A stretch of DNA of 64,000 nucleotides from JAFAXD01 sp963833605 (GCA_963833605.1 CAWHYZ010000001.1:261842-325841), one strand, 5' to 3'. Positions 7,877 to 16,879 are shown, counted from the stretch's first letter. Numbers and translations are program-made. The notes: generated by a model from the letters alone, not told the origin.

Positions 7877-9034
7877 ATGAGCGTTGAAAACCGTATTCTG
7901 ACCACCCACGTGGGTTCGCTCGCGCGGCCGGCGCAACTCCTCGATTACATCAGTGCGATCGAGAAGGGCGTCGCGGTCCAGGAGAATGCGTTCGAGTCCT
8001 GCCTCAAGGCCTCGGTGGCGGAGGTCGTTGCGCAGCAGGCCAAGGCCGGCGTTGACATCGTCAGCGACGGCGAGTTCGGCAAGTTCCGGACCTGGTCGGC
8101 CTATGTGCTGGAGCGGCTGGGTGGGATCGAGGAGCGGGAGATCGCCGCGGCGACCGGTGCCGGCAAGGACCAGCGCATGTTTCCCGAATTCTACGCCCAG
8201 TACTTCCACACCCAGAACCTGCCCAAACGCGGCGTCATCGTCGCGGTCGCGCCGCTGACCTACAAGGGCCAACACGCCATCAAGCGTGACATCGACAATC
8301 TGAAAGCGGCACTTGGGCAGAGCAACGTCACCGCCGGGTTCCTGCCGGTTGTCGCGCCCGCGAGCGCGGTGCCGCGCCACAAGAACGAATTCTACAAGAG
8401 CGACGAGGAGTTCTTCTTCGCGCTCGCCGACGCGCTGCGCGAGGAATACGCCGCCATCATCAATGCAGGACTCTATCTGCAGGTCGATGACGCCTTTCTG
8501 CCCTACATGTACGACGTGGCGTTCGCGGATCAGCCGGTCGAGAACTTCCGCAAATGGGCGGGATTGCGCATCGACGCGCTCAATCATGCGCTGCGCGGGC
8601 TGCCGGAGGACAAGGTCCGCTATCATATCTGCTGGGGTAGCTTCAACACACCGCACACGACTGATGTGCCGCTGCGCGACATTGTCGATCTCGTGCTGCA
8701 GGTGAAGGCCGGCGCCTATTGTCTCGAAATGGCGAACCCACGCCATGAGCACGAGTGGCGGGTGTGGGAAGGCACCAAGTTGCCGGCCGGACGCAAACTC
8801 ATCCCGGGCGTTGTCGGCCACGCCACCAACATTGTCGAGCACCCGGAGCTGGTGGCGGAACGAATCGTGCGGCTCGCCAAGCTCGTCGGTCGCGACAACG
8901 TCATCGGTGGAACCGATTGCGGCTTCGCCCAGGCGCCGTTCACCAACCGGGTGCATCCTTCGATCATGTGGGCCAAGCTTGCGGCGCTCGCCGAAGGCGC
9001 GCGCATCGCAACCAAGGAGCTTTGGGGCAAGTAA
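7877..9034 (+). CDS. Cobalamin-independent methionine synthase-like (MetE C-terminal domain) protein
   Basis: A 385-residue single-domain protein of the UROD/MetE-like superfamily. The N-terminal THVGSLARP and DGEFGKF blocks and the C-terminal GGTDCGFAQAPF motif are those of stand-alone MetE-C proteins. In true MetE this domain binds zinc and transfers a methyl group to homocysteine, and in relatives to other thiols. The MetE N-terminal half is missing and the length is normal for the short group, so the substrate is unknown. A clear Shine-Dalgarno sequence (GGAGGAG, about 7864-7870) supports this start. It is probably monocistronic, followed by a long repeat-rich gap. Confidence 0.85.
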   Translation: MSVENRILTTHVGSLARPAQLLDYISAIEKGVAVQENAFESCLKASVAEVVAQQAKAGVDIVSDGEFGKFRTWSAYVLERLGGIEEREIAAATGAGKDQRMFPEFYAQYFHTQNLPKRGVIVAVAPLTYKGQHAIKRDIDNLKAALGQSNVTAGFLPVVAPASAVPRHKNEFYKSDEEFFFALADALREEYAAIINAGLYLQVDDAFLPYMYDVAFADQPVENFRKWAGLRIDALNHALRGLPEDKVRYHICWGSFNTPHTTDVPLRDIVDLVLQVKAGAYCLEMANPRHEHEWRVWEGTKLPAGRKLIPGVVGHATNIVEHPELVAERIVRLAKLVGRDNVIGGTDCGFAQAPFTNRVHPSIMWAKLAALAEGARIATKELWGK

Positions 9035-9109
9035 GGGTGTAGTCAGCGGAAGCCGGTACGGCTAGAAAAGTAGTGCCTGGCGCGGCTCTTGGTTATGGCG
9101 GGTGTTTGT

Positions 9110-9265
9110 GGCCATCCTTCGAGACGCGCGGCCTGCGGCTGCGGGACCGTAGGATGGGTTGAGCGCAGCGAAACCCATCGCTTTGAGGCAGATGATGGGT
9201 TTCGCAAGGGGCTCAACCCATCCTACAAGATCTTGCGCGCAGCGCGGGCGTCTCGAAGGATGGCC
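9110..9265. repeat. Composite REP element: one palindrome nested inside another
   Basis: An outer 18-bp inverted repeat (GGCCATCCTTCGAGACGC at 9110-9127, complement at 9248-9265) encloses a different element. That inner element runs from GTAGGATGGGTTGAGC at 9149-9164 to its complement at 9211-9226, with a further inner pair GCGAAACCCAT (9168-9178) / ATGGGTTTCGC (9195-9205). A second copy of the inner element is at 40990-41070. Confidence 0.85.
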
Positions 9266-9748
9266 CAGAACTCATCGGCGCGCCCGAAAACATTTCTTGA
9301 CAATTGCATAACAAAATGCATTATAACCGCATTCCGGCTCACCAAGGGGGCGTTTCTCGAGACGATCCTGAAGCGGGGCGGGAATGCGGTGCCTGCGGGT
9401 CCGGCTCGTAACCGGGCACTCGGGAGGCTCTTGGGATTAGCCGGGACGATAATACGGTCGTCCCGCGGGGACTGCGTAGGGGGTCCGGGTGGACGCCCGC
9501 TCCTACGCGGATCCCGAAAGCTCCTTGGAGCTCACAAAGCCGCGTGGAGCGCCGAGAGGCGGGCCGTGTTCCTTCACTGGACGCGGGTCCGCGTCGAAAG
9601 CGCGGACGATGTGTTGACCTTACTCGCCGGCCTCGGCGCTCCCATCCCCTTGGGGAAACGGAAAAGAGGACAATGGGTGGCCCGGCACCCGCTTTCTCCG
9701 GGCGGCGCAGCGTTGGCTGCGCGGACTATTTGACACGTGAATCGGAAA
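9266..9748. other. Unassigned GC-rich stretch between repeat elements
   Basis: About 480 bases with no recognisable gene. A frame is open on the plus strand through the upstream repeats, but its product is repeat translation followed by low-quality Arg/Gly/Ser-rich sequence. An AT-richer patch around 9295-9335 could hold a promoter. The stretch may be a degraded gene or part of a larger repeat family; I cannot decide. Confidence 0.4.
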
Positions 9749-9953
9749 CACCCTCCCCCGTGCGGGGAGGGTCGGCCGCGCAACGGCCGGGCACGGCGCC
9801 ACCCTCCCCCTTGTGGGGAGGGTCGCGAGCGAAGCGAGCGGGGTGGGGGTCGAAGTGGAGCGCGGCGCGCACTCAACGCATCTCAACACCCACCCCCACC
9901 CCGATCGCCTGCGCTTCGCTTCGGCGATCGACCCTCCCCACAAGGGGGAGGGT
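9749..9953. repeat. Large inverted repeat of CCCTCCCC/GGGGAGGG type
   Basis: Short hairpins such as ACCCTCCCCCGTGCGGGGAGGGT lie at the left. The ACCCTCCCCCTTGTGGGGAGGGTCG block (about 9801-9825) is matched in inverted orientation by CGACCCTCCCCACAAGGGGGAGGGT at 9929-9953. The spacer holds GGGGTGGGGGT and ACCCCCACCCC arms. It resembles the element inside ccmAB in architecture but has different arm sequences. Confidence 0.8.
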
Positions 9954-10009
9954 AAAGGAGAGGCCGTGCCGCCTTTCAACAAATATACAGCGGCGATTTT
10001 TTGATGTAG

Positions 10010-10036
10010 CCCGCATGGAGCGGAGCGGAATGCGGG
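10010..10036. repeat. Short hairpin repeat CCCGCAT...ATGCGGG
   Basis: Seven-base arms surround GGAGCGGAGCGGA. It follows GTAG, giving a form commonly seen between genes in Bradyrhizobium relatives. It lies 15 bases beyond the yciB stop and could act as a transcript end. Confidence 0.6.
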
Positions 10037-10051
10037 TCGGGCCGATCCAAC

Positions 10052-10630
10052 CTATCCCACGCCCTCGGTCTCCTTGGCGGCGTACTTTTGGATCACCGGA
10101 TATTGCAACGCTGCGAAAATCAGGGTGAGCGGCAGGAAGCCGAACACCTTGAACGTGACCCAGGTGTCCGTGCTCTGGGTGCGCCAGATGATCTCGTTCA
10201 GAACGGCGAGGGCAAAAAAGAACACCGCCCAGCGAATCGTGAGTTTGCGCCAGCCTTCCGGATTGAGGTGGAACATCTGATCGAACACAATCGCCAGCAA
10301 CGGCTTACCCATGAGCTGACCGCCGGCGAGCACCGCGCCGAACAGTACATAGATGATCGTCGGCTTCATCTTGATGAAGGTCTCGTTGTGCAGGATGAGC
10401 GTCAGCGAGCCCATCACCACCACGATCAGCGCAGATACCAGTGGCATCAGCGGTATGTGGCGCGTCAGCGCATAGCCGACCGCGAGCGCAATCACCGTCG
10501 CGACCATGAACACTGCGGTTGCGACAAACAGGTCGGTGCGGCCATAGGCCACGAAGAACAACACGAGCGGGCCAAGATCGAGGGCGATCTTGAGCCACGG
10601 GTTGATCGGTGTTTTGCCTTGCGGGGTCAT
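10052..10630 (-). CDS. yciB: Inner membrane-spanning protein YciB (septation protein A family)
   Basis: A 192-residue protein with five to six hydrophobic segments. Conserved YciB features include the N-terminal DLGPLVLFFVAYG, KPTIIYVLFGAVLAGG in the middle and the late WRKLTIRWAVFF and NEIIWRTQSTDTWVTFKVFGF blocks. YciB contributes to envelope integrity and septation in enterobacteria. It is co-directional with ftsY, 33 bases downstream, and probably in the same transcript. The ftsY-yciB order is usual in Rhizobiales. Confidence 0.95.
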   Translation of the reverse strand: MTPQGKTPINPWLKIALDLGPLVLFFVAYGRTDLFVATAVFMVATVIALAVGYALTRHIPLMPLVSALIVVVMGSLTLILHNETFIKMKPTIIYVLFGAVLAGGQLMGKPLLAIVFDQMFHLNPEGWRKLTIRWAVFFFALAVLNEIIWRTQSTDTWVTFKVFGFLPLTLIFAALQYPVIQKYAAKETEGVG

Positions 10631-10663
10631 CGATAGCCTGCCCTCTGCTTGCTGCCATGCTGA

Positions 10664-11605
10664 TCAGTCAAGTCCGGCGAGCGCACGCGCGAAATCCTTG
10701 GCCTCGAATGGCGCAAGGTCGTCGACGCCTTCCCCGACACCGATGAAATGTACCGGCAGACCGTATTTCGCCGCCAGGGCCACGAGAATGCCGCCGCGCG
10801 CGGTGCCGTCGAGCTTGGTCATGACGAGGCCGGTCACGCCGGCGGTTTTCTGGAACTCGCCGACCTGCGAGAGTGCGTTCTGCCCGACCGTGGCGTCGAG
10901 TACGAGGAGCACCGCCTGCGGTGCGGCCGGATCGAGCTTCTTCATCACGCGCACGATCTTGTCGAGCTCGCTCATCAGCGCGGTCTTGTTCTGCAGGCGC
11001 CCGGCGGTGTCGACAATGAGAATGTCGGTCCCGCGCGCGCGCGCCTCCACCAGCGCGTCATAGGCGAGGCCCGCTGCGTCGGCGCCGGGCTCGCCCGCAA
11101 CAATGCGCGCGCCCGTGCGCTGGCTCCAGATTTTGAGCTGCTCGGTTGCGGCGGCACGAAACGTGTCGCCGGCCACCAACGTAACGGTCTTGCGCTCGCG
11201 CGCCAGCCGCGCCGCGAGCTTGCCGATCGTGGTCGTCTTGCCCGAGCCGTTGACCCCGACCACCAGGATGACGAATGGCCGTGCCTCGGGCGCGATCGCC
11301 AGTGGCTTGGCGACCGGGGCAAGGATCTTTTCAACTTCGCCGGCCAGGATCGCCTTCACGGCGTCCGCGCTCACGTCCTTGTCGTAGCGGCCTTCGGCAA
11401 TCGCGGCCGCCACACGTGCAGCGGTATCGATGCCGAGATCGGCGCGGATCAACACGTCCTCCAGTTCCTCGATGGTGGCACTGTCGAGCTTGCGCTTGGC
11501 CACGAGATCGGCGATCGCTCCGCCGATCGAGGCGGAGGTTTGCCGCAATCCGCCGGTCAGCCGCTGCCACCAACTCTTGCCCGCGGTGTTTGTGCTGTTG
11601 TCCAT
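10664..11605 (-). CDS. ftsY: Signal recognition particle receptor FtsY
   Basis: A 313-residue SRP GTPase. The start chosen is the ATG at 11603-11605 (MDNSTNTAGKSWWQRLTGGL), because upstream extension runs antisense into the pseudouridine synthase gene. An N domain precedes the G domain, which has GVNGSGKTTTIGKLA (P-loop, about residue 118), DTFRAAATEQL, DTAGRLQNKTALMSEL and TKLDGTARGG. It docks ribosome-SRP complexes at the inner membrane, partnering with Ffh encoded at 17.9 kb. It lacks a long acidic A domain, as usual in alphaproteobacteria. Its start is only 27 bases from the divergent rlu gene. Confidence 0.97.
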   Translation of the reverse strand: MDNSTNTAGKSWWQRLTGGLRQTSASIGGAIADLVAKRKLDSATIEELEDVLIRADLGIDTAARVAAAIAEGRYDKDVSADAVKAILAGEVEKILAPVAKPLAIAPEARPFVILVVGVNGSGKTTTIGKLAARLARERKTVTLVAGDTFRAAATEQLKIWSQRTGARIVAGEPGADAAGLAYDALVEARARGTDILIVDTAGRLQNKTALMSELDKIVRVMKKLDPAAPQAVLLVLDATVGQNALSQVGEFQKTAGVTGLVMTKLDGTARGGILVALAAKYGLPVHFIGVGEGVDDLAPFEAKDFARALAGLD

Positions 11606-11632
11606 GTCGGCAGCCGTGATAGCGGTTTGCAC

Positions 11633-12415
11633 ATGATGGTGAAAGACGCCGCGCGCAATGGCCTCACCTCTGGTCCGGCAGCCAGTCGCCCAGGCGTGCC
11701 GGTGAGTTCCGACATGCTGTCTCGGGTGCTCTATCGCGATGGCCTGATGCTGGTGATCGACAAGCCGGTCGGCCTGCCGGTGCATCGCGGTCCCAAGGGC
11801 GGCGCGAGCCTCGAGGACCAATTCGATGCGCTGCGGTTTGGACTGCCGCGCGCGCCCGCGCTCGCCCACCGCCTCGACAAGGACACGTCGGGCTGCCTCG
11901 TGCTGGGCCGCCATCGCAAAGCACTGGCGCACCTTGGGCTCCTGTTCAAGCACGGCAAGATCGACAAGACCTACTGGGCCGTGGTCGAAGGTTCGCCCGG
12001 CACCGATGCCGGCACCATCGATCTGCCGCTCGGCCGCCTCAACGACGCGCGCGGCTGGTGGATGAAACCCGACGCCGCGCACGGGATTCCGGCGGTAACC
12101 AAATGGCGGGTACTGGGGCGCACGTCTAACCTGACATGGCTCGCGCTCGAACCACAGACCGGCCGCACCCATCAGCTGCGGGTTCATTGTGCTGCCCAGG
12201 GGTGGCCGATCGTAGGCGATGCGATCTACGGCCGTGCTCCGCGCACCGGCGGTCCGATCCTGCATCTGCACGCGCGCGAAGTGGTGGTGCCAATTTCCAA
12301 AAACCGCCCGCCGGTGCGGGTCACCGCACCGGTACCGTCGCACATGCGGGACCGCCTGCTCGCGTGCGGATGGACCGATGACGAGGCGTCGCGTGCGTCC
12401 AGTCCGGGGCCGTGA
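11633..12415 (+). CDS. RNA pseudouridine synthase, RluA family
   Basis: A 260-residue enzyme converting uridine to pseudouridine in rRNA or tRNA. The catalytic motif AHRLDKDTSGCLVLGR, with its aspartate, lies near residue 81. LALEPQTGRTHQLRVHC and GDAIYG follow in family order. There is no S4 domain. The possible starts are ATG 11633, ATG 11636 or ATG 11714; the last would begin at the catalytic-domain edge (MLSRVLYRDGLMLVIDKPVG). It is divergent from ftsY. The target position is not predictable from sequence. Confidence 0.88.
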   Translation: MMVKDAARNGLTSGPAASRPGVPVSSDMLSRVLYRDGLMLVIDKPVGLPVHRGPKGGASLEDQFDALRFGLPRAPALAHRLDKDTSGCLVLGRHRKALAHLGLLFKHGKIDKTYWAVVEGSPGTDAGTIDLPLGRLNDARGWWMKPDAAHGIPAVTKWRVLGRTSNLTWLALEPQTGRTHQLRVHCAAQGWPIVGDAIYGRAPRTGGPILHLHAREVVVPISKNRPPVRVTAPVPSHMRDRLLACGWTDDEASRASSPGP

Positions 12416-12430
12416 GATCGCAATCGGATT

Positions 12431-12850
12431 TCAGAGGCGATCCGCCACCAGGACCCGCCCCTTGGCGCCGACCGCAGTCTCGCCCGCCTGGTTGCGAATG
12501 CGCCCGCGCATCTCGATTACGTCGCCGTTGAGGTGTGGCGTGTTCTTCACCCGCACGACCAGCCATTCCATCTCGATCGTCTCGTCCGCATAGATCGGTT
12601 TCTTGAACCGGAACGAGAAATCGAGGCCGACCATGTCGCCGCGCTCGGCAAAATGGGTCGCGCTCAGCGCCATCAGGTGCGCGACGGTCTGAGTCCCGCT
12701 GGCGATCGGCCGCCGGTAGCGAGTACGGGCGGCCGCTTCTGGATCATGATGCAGCGGATTGAGGTCGCCGGCCGCGCGCGCGAACGCACTGACCGTGTCG
12801 GGCGTGAGCCGCCGCGTCGAGGCGAAGCGTTCGTGCGGACGCGCTTTCAT
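12431..12850 (-). CDS. MaoC-like hotdog dehydratase
   Basis: A 139-residue single hotdog domain protein starting at ATG 12848-12850 (MKARPHERFASTRRLT). The hydratase-2 motif is visible as AFARAAGDLNPLHHDPEAA, with the Asp and His expected at the active site, followed by IASGTQTVAHLMAL. It probably hydrates a trans-2-enoyl-CoA or acts as a related thioester enzyme; the substrate is unknown. The 3' end lies 15 bases from the convergent rlu gene. It lies downstream of mtaB on the same strand with an 80-base gap. Confidence 0.85.
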   Translation of the reverse strand: MKARPHERFASTRRLTPDTVSAFARAAGDLNPLHHDPEAAARTRYRRPIASGTQTVAHLMALSATHFAERGDMVGLDFSFRFKKPIYADETIEMEWLVVRVKNTPHLNGDVIEMRGRIRNQAGETAVGAKGRVLVADRL

Positions 12851-12930
12851 GGGGGATCGGACTAATGAAAGAACTCTGCCAAAGGGCGAAACGAACCGTG
12901 CCGCAACCAACGTCGCAATCGGGGCCCTTG

Positions 12931-14190
12931 TTAGACGGCGATCAGCTGCTGACCGTCGTGGCCCGCAATGGCAACGTCGACAATGCGAGCAGCCTCGATC
13001 GGCGCTCCAAACCGTACTTTGGTGAATTGCGCGGTGCGCCCGATTGCATTCGTTTCGCTCAGCACGTTTTGCCGGGTGCCGACCTGTGACTGCAGATGAG
13101 CTCGCAACGCCATGTCGCCGCGCTCGCGCAGCCGCCGGGCGCGGTCCTTGATGGCGGCGCGGTCGACCTGCGGCATGCGTGCGGCTGGGGTATCAGGGCG
13201 CGGCGAGAACGGAAACACGTGCAGGTGCACGAGCTCGCATTCCGCAACGAGATCGAGCGAGCGGGCGAACATGTCTTCGGTCTCGGTCGGAAAGCCCGCG
13301 ATGATGTCGGCGCCGAACACGACATCGGGACGCAGCCGCCGCGCGTTGCGGCAGAACGCGATCGCGTCCGCCCGCAGGTGCCGCCGCTTCATGCGCTTGA
13401 GGATGAGATCGTCGCCGGCTTGCAGCGACAAATGCAGGTGCGGCATCAGCCGGGGTTCGGTTGCGAGCACATCCAGGAGGTCGCGGTCGGCCTCAATCGA
13501 ATCGATTGAGGAGAGCCGCAGCCGTAGCAAATCTGGCACCTCGCACAGGATGCGCTTCACCAAGTTGCCGAGCCGGGGTGCGCCATCGGCGCTGTAGCTC
13601 GTGATATCGACGCCGGTGAGCACCACTTCCGGCACGCCGTGTTCGATGAGCCAGCGTACCTGGGCGAGGACGTCCAGCGCCGGCACCGAGCGCGAATTGC
13701 CGCGTCCGAACGGGATGATGCAGAAGGTGCAGCGGTGATCGCAGCCATTCTGCACCTGCACGAAGGCGCGCGTCCGCCCGTCGCGGAATTCGATCGGGGG
13801 CGTGGCGCTCGACTTGACCGCCATGATGTTGCTGACCGCAATTTTCTGCGCAGCGTCTGGCGCAGCGCCCACCAGCGCGGCGCCCATCCGTGCCCAGGCT
13901 TGCGCCTGCAGCTTGTCATGGTTGCCGATGACGCGCGCGACCTCGGGCATCGCGGCAAACGTGGCAGGATCGGTTTGCGCCGCGCACCCGGTGACGACGA
14001 TGCGGGCGTGCGGGTGCGCTCGAGCCTGCGCCCTGATCGCCTGGCGTCCTTGGCGCGCCGCTTCGGCGGTGACCGCGCAGGTGTTCACGACCACAATATC
14101 GTCGAGGCCCGCGCGCTCGACATTGCGGCGGATCACGTCCAACTCATGGGCATTGAGCCGGCAGCCGAAAGTGAGAACATCGATGCTCAC
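12931..14190 (-). CDS. mtaB: tRNA N6-threonylcarbamoyladenosine(37) methylthiotransferase MtaB
   Basis: A 419-residue radical-SAM methylthiotransferase adding the 2-methylthio group to t6A37 of tRNAs that read ANN codons. The N-terminal cluster domain shows TFGCRLNAHELD, NTCAVTAEA and VVTGCAAQ. The radical-SAM CxxxCxxC is in CDHRCTFCIIPFGRGNSRS near residue 150. The RNA-binding C-terminal part is shorter than in B. subtilis. The gene overlaps the dapF stop by four bases, so the two are translationally coupled, an arrangement common in Rhizobiales. Confidence 0.95.
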   Translation of the reverse strand: MSIDVLTFGCRLNAHELDVIRRNVERAGLDDIVVVNTCAVTAEAARQGRQAIRAQARAHPHARIVVTGCAAQTDPATFAAMPEVARVIGNHDKLQAQAWARMGAALVGAAPDAAQKIAVSNIMAVKSSATPPIEFRDGRTRAFVQVQNGCDHRCTFCIIPFGRGNSRSVPALDVLAQVRWLIEHGVPEVVLTGVDITSYSADGAPRLGNLVKRILCEVPDLLRLRLSSIDSIEADRDLLDVLATEPRLMPHLHLSLQAGDDLILKRMKRRHLRADAIAFCRNARRLRPDVVFGADIIAGFPTETEDMFARSLDLVAECELVHLHVFPFSPRPDTPAARMPQVDRAAIKDRARRLRERGDMALRAHLQSQVGTRQNVLSETNAIGRTAQFTKVRFGAPIEAARIVDVAIAGHDGQQLIAV

Positions 14191-15059
14191 GCCGCGCCTT
14201 GCCTTGCAAACAGCTCCGGCTCGAAGTGGCCTTCGAATTCATACTCGACCGGCCCCGTCATCAGGACATGGCCGTCGCTTTGCCGCCAGTCGATCAGGAG
14301 ATCGCCGCCCGGCAAGGTCACCGTCACCCTGCGGCCGGTGCGGTGGGTGCGGGCGGCAGCGACCGCGACCGCGCAGGCGGCCGAGCCGCACGCCTTGGTC
14401 AGTCCGGCGCCCCGCTCCCAGGTGCGTATCGTCACGTGCGACGCCGAGGTGACCACCGCCAGCGAAATGTTGGCGCGCTCCGGAAACATCGGATGGGTCT
14501 CGAGCGTCGGGCCCAGGCGGGCGAGGTCATAGGCGGCCACATCCTCGACCCAGAACACGGCGTGCGGGTTGCCCATGTTGACCGCCGATGGGGATTGCAG
14601 CACCGGCTCGTCGAGCGGTCCGATCTGCAGCGCGATCGCGCGGGTGTCGGAACATTCTTCCGCGAGCGGGATTTCGTGCCAGGCAAATCTGGGTGCGCCC
14701 ATGTCGACGGTTAAAACCTGCGCTCGTTCCCCGGGCCAGCAATTCACGCGCGCGGCTTTGGTCTCGAAGGTCAGGACCGGCTTGCCGGTTTCCGCGAACA
14801 GCACGTCGGCGACACAGCGCATGCCGTTGCCACAGGCTTCCGCTTCCGAGCCGTCGTTGTTGTAAATGCGCACGAACGCATCGGTCTCGGGGGCGCGGGC
14901 GGGATAAAGCACCATCATCTGGTCGAAGTGCACGGCGGCGGCGGCCATGCGTGCGTCGGCGGCGGTGACGACCAATGGGGCTCGGCGCATGTCGACCACG
15001 ACAATCTCGTTGCCGAGACCGTTCATCTTGCGGAAGCGGTAGTTGGCAAGGGCGCTCAT
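14187..15059 (-). CDS. dapF: Diaminopimelate epimerase
   Basis: A 290-residue PLP-independent epimerase of the lysine/peptidoglycan pathway converting LL- to meso-diaminopimelate. Both catalytic cysteines are visible: ACGNGMRC near residue 76 and ERGAGLTKACGSAACA near residue 219. The N-terminal FRKMNGLGNEIVVVD is typical. The start is the ATG at 15057-15059. It is first in the transcript dapF-mtaB-maoC. Confidence 0.97.
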   Translation of the reverse strand: MSALANYRFRKMNGLGNEIVVVDMRRAPLVVTAADARMAAAAVHFDQMMVLYPARAPETDAFVRIYNNDGSEAEACGNGMRCVADVLFAETGKPVLTFETKAARVNCWPGERAQVLTVDMGAPRFAWHEIPLAEECSDTRAIALQIGPLDEPVLQSPSAVNMGNPHAVFWVEDVAAYDLARLGPTLETHPMFPERANISLAVVTSASHVTIRTWERGAGLTKACGSAACAVAVAAARTHRTGRRVTVTLPGGDLLIDWRQSDGHVLMTGPVEYEFEGHFEPELFARQGAA

Positions 15060-15216
15060 GGCTGCACCTTATATGGGCACCAGCCGGCGGTTGGCCAGCA
15101 CATATCGCATGACACCCGATACACTCATGCATCCTGCCCCGTGACTTGCGCCTTCCGTTGGCGGATATTGGTGTAACGGATTGGATGATTCCGGCATCGC
15201 CGACGGGGAGGCCCCG

Positions 15217-15807
15217 ATGTTTCGTTCTCGCATGGCCGTTTTGGCCCTCGCCGCCGCCGTTGCGGTCGGACTGGCGCCTGGACCGATGCCGGCCCTCGGC
15301 CAACCGGTCGCTCCCGCGCCGCAGAAGCCAACTGAACCGGCGGCGGACCCGTTCGGCGAGGAGGTCACCCTCGAGGCGAAGAACATCATCTACTTCAAGG
15401 GTACCGGGAACTGGGATTCGGCGTTTGAGACCATCGTCGACGCGTTCAAGACCGTGAACGCCTATCTGGCCAAGCAAGGTATCAAGCCAACCGGTTCGCT
15501 GATGACGATCTATACGTCGACCGACGATAGCAGCTTCCAGTTCGAGGCCGCGGTTCCGGTCAGTGATCCGCCGGCAGACCCGCCCAAGGGCGATATCGCG
15601 GTTGGCAAATCGCCCTCCGGCCGTGCCTTCAAGTTCATCCACCGCGGTTCCTACGACGCCATGGATACGACCTACGAGGCGATCACCAATTACCTCGACG
15701 AGAAGCAGCTCGAAGCCAAGGATCTGTTCGTCGAGGAATACGTTACCGATCCGGTCACGACGCCGGAGGACAAGCTCGTGATCAACATCTACGTCCCGAT
15801 CAAATAG
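15217..15807 (+). CDS. Exported GyrI-like/effector-binding domain protein
   Basis: A 196-residue protein with a signal peptide (MFRSRMAVLALAAAVAVGL, cleavage probably after PALG or near it) and a short Pro-rich linker. The remaining domain resembles the GyrI/SOUL-type small-molecule-binding fold, with GSLMTIYTS, FEAAVPV, HRGSYDAMDTTYEAITNYL and EEYVTDPV. GyrI-like domains bind hydrophobic ligands in AraC-type regulators; here the domain stands alone and would be periplasmic. ATG 15217 is preferred over an upstream start because it gives a clean signal peptide. Confidence 0.75.
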   Translation: MFRSRMAVLALAAAVAVGLAPGPMPALGQPVAPAPQKPTEPAADPFGEEVTLEAKNIIYFKGTGNWDSAFETIVDAFKTVNAYLAKQGIKPTGSLMTIYTSTDDSSFQFEAAVPVSDPPADPPKGDIAVGKSPSGRAFKFIHRGSYDAMDTTYEAITNYLDEKQLEAKDLFVEEYVTDPVTTPEDKLVINIYVPIK

Positions 15808-15838
15808 CTGATTTCCTCGCAGGCTTTCCGGAAACTCC

Positions 15839-16825
15839 TCAAAGCTCCCACACCTCGCCGGGACGCAAAACGCGAAACACCTCCGGCGCCAGACCGGCGA
15901 CGGCGCGCGCCATATCAAGCGCCAGCACCGGTGCATCGATCGGCTCGTCGGTCAACTTGAACGTGCCGTAATGGTGGCCGAGCGCCAGCGAGGCGCCGCA
16001 ATCGAGGAATGCCTGCACCAACTCGGCCGGATTCATGTGCTGATCGCGCATGAACCAACGCGGCTCGTAATGGCCGATCGGCAAGATCGCGAGCCGCGGC
16101 GCCCCGTAGTGGTCACGCACGGTCTTGAAATAGTGACCGTCGCCGTATCCGGAATCCCCGACGTGCAGGATGCGGCCCGCTGGGGTCTCGATCACAAAGG
16201 CGGCCCATAGGGCGCAGTTGCGGTCGCGCACGCCGCGCGCCGACCAATGACGTGTCGGGCACAGGGTGACCGCAACCTCATCGTTGAGCGCGACCCGATC
16301 GCGCCAATCAAAGGCTTGCGCACGGATGGCTTTGTCGTGTGCCCGCATGATGGTGTCGTTGCCGAGCGGCGTGATGACGATCGGATCGTGGGTGCGCGCA
16401 AGCCGCGTGAGCGTCGCCAGGTCAAGATGATCGTAATGATTATGCGTCACCAGGACGGTATCGATCGGCGGCAGCGCATCGAACGCGATCCCCGGCTCGG
16501 ACACCCGTTTCGGACCGAGGAAGTTCACGGGCGAACAACGTTGCGACCAGATCGGATCGATCAGGATGTTGCGACCCGCGGTTTGTATGAGCAAGCTCGC
16601 ATGGCCCACATAGGAAATGCGCCACACGTGGCTGTCGACGCGCGCCGGTGGTCGGTCCGCAAAGGCATTGGGTACGTGCGCGGGCCAGTGGCCGCGATCG
16701 CCGCGCAGCCACCAGCGCAGCACGTCGCCCAAGCGCTTTGGCGGCATGCCGTGCGGGTCGACGAACCGTTCGCCGTCGAAATGATCCGATACCGGTCCTT
16801 GGTAGTAGCGGCGGGTCAAACCCAT
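15839..16825 (-). CDS. MBL-fold metallohydrolase, NAPE-PLD/UlaG-like
   Basis: A 328-residue metallo-beta-lactamase-fold protein starting at ATG 16823-16825 (MGLTRRYYQGP). The metal-binding THNHYDHLD motif is near residue 129, with a downstream HVGDSGYGDG and late LALGHHYGTF histidines. The N-terminal block RWWLRGDRGHWP and SYVGHASLLIQ place it in the group related to N-acyl-phosphatidylethanolamine phospholipase D. The substrate is unknown. It is divergent from the dienelactone hydrolase gene, with 54 bases between starts. Confidence 0.88.
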   Translation of the reverse strand: MGLTRRYYQGPVSDHFDGERFVDPHGMPPKRLGDVLRWWLRGDRGHWPAHVPNAFADRPPARVDSHVWRISYVGHASLLIQTAGRNILIDPIWSQRCSPVNFLGPKRVSEPGIAFDALPPIDTVLVTHNHYDHLDLATLTRLARTHDPIVITPLGNDTIMRAHDKAIRAQAFDWRDRVALNDEVAVTLCPTRHWSARGVRDRNCALWAAFVIETPAGRILHVGDSGYGDGHYFKTVRDHYGAPRLAILPIGHYEPRWFMRDQHMNPAELVQAFLDCGASLALGHHYGTFKLTDEPIDAPVLALDMARAVAGLAPEVFRVLRPGEVWEL

Positions 16826-16879
16826 GGCACTCCGCGTGAGAGGTTGTAGACTTCTATCCAATCAACATGGGAGGACACC

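Noticed and set aside
9089..9733. A 214-codon plus-strand frame after the MetE-like gene
   Set aside because: It starts inside and translates the nested repeats, then continues with low-complexity sequence. It has no ribosome binding site and no recognisable domain.
10748..11632. N-terminal extension of the pseudouridine synthase frame
   Set aside because: It is antisense to ftsY over its whole length; the conserved RluA region begins after 11633.
11606..12343. N-terminal extension of the ftsY frame
   Set aside because: It is antisense to the pseudouridine synthase gene, and FtsY begins normally at the ATG at 11605.
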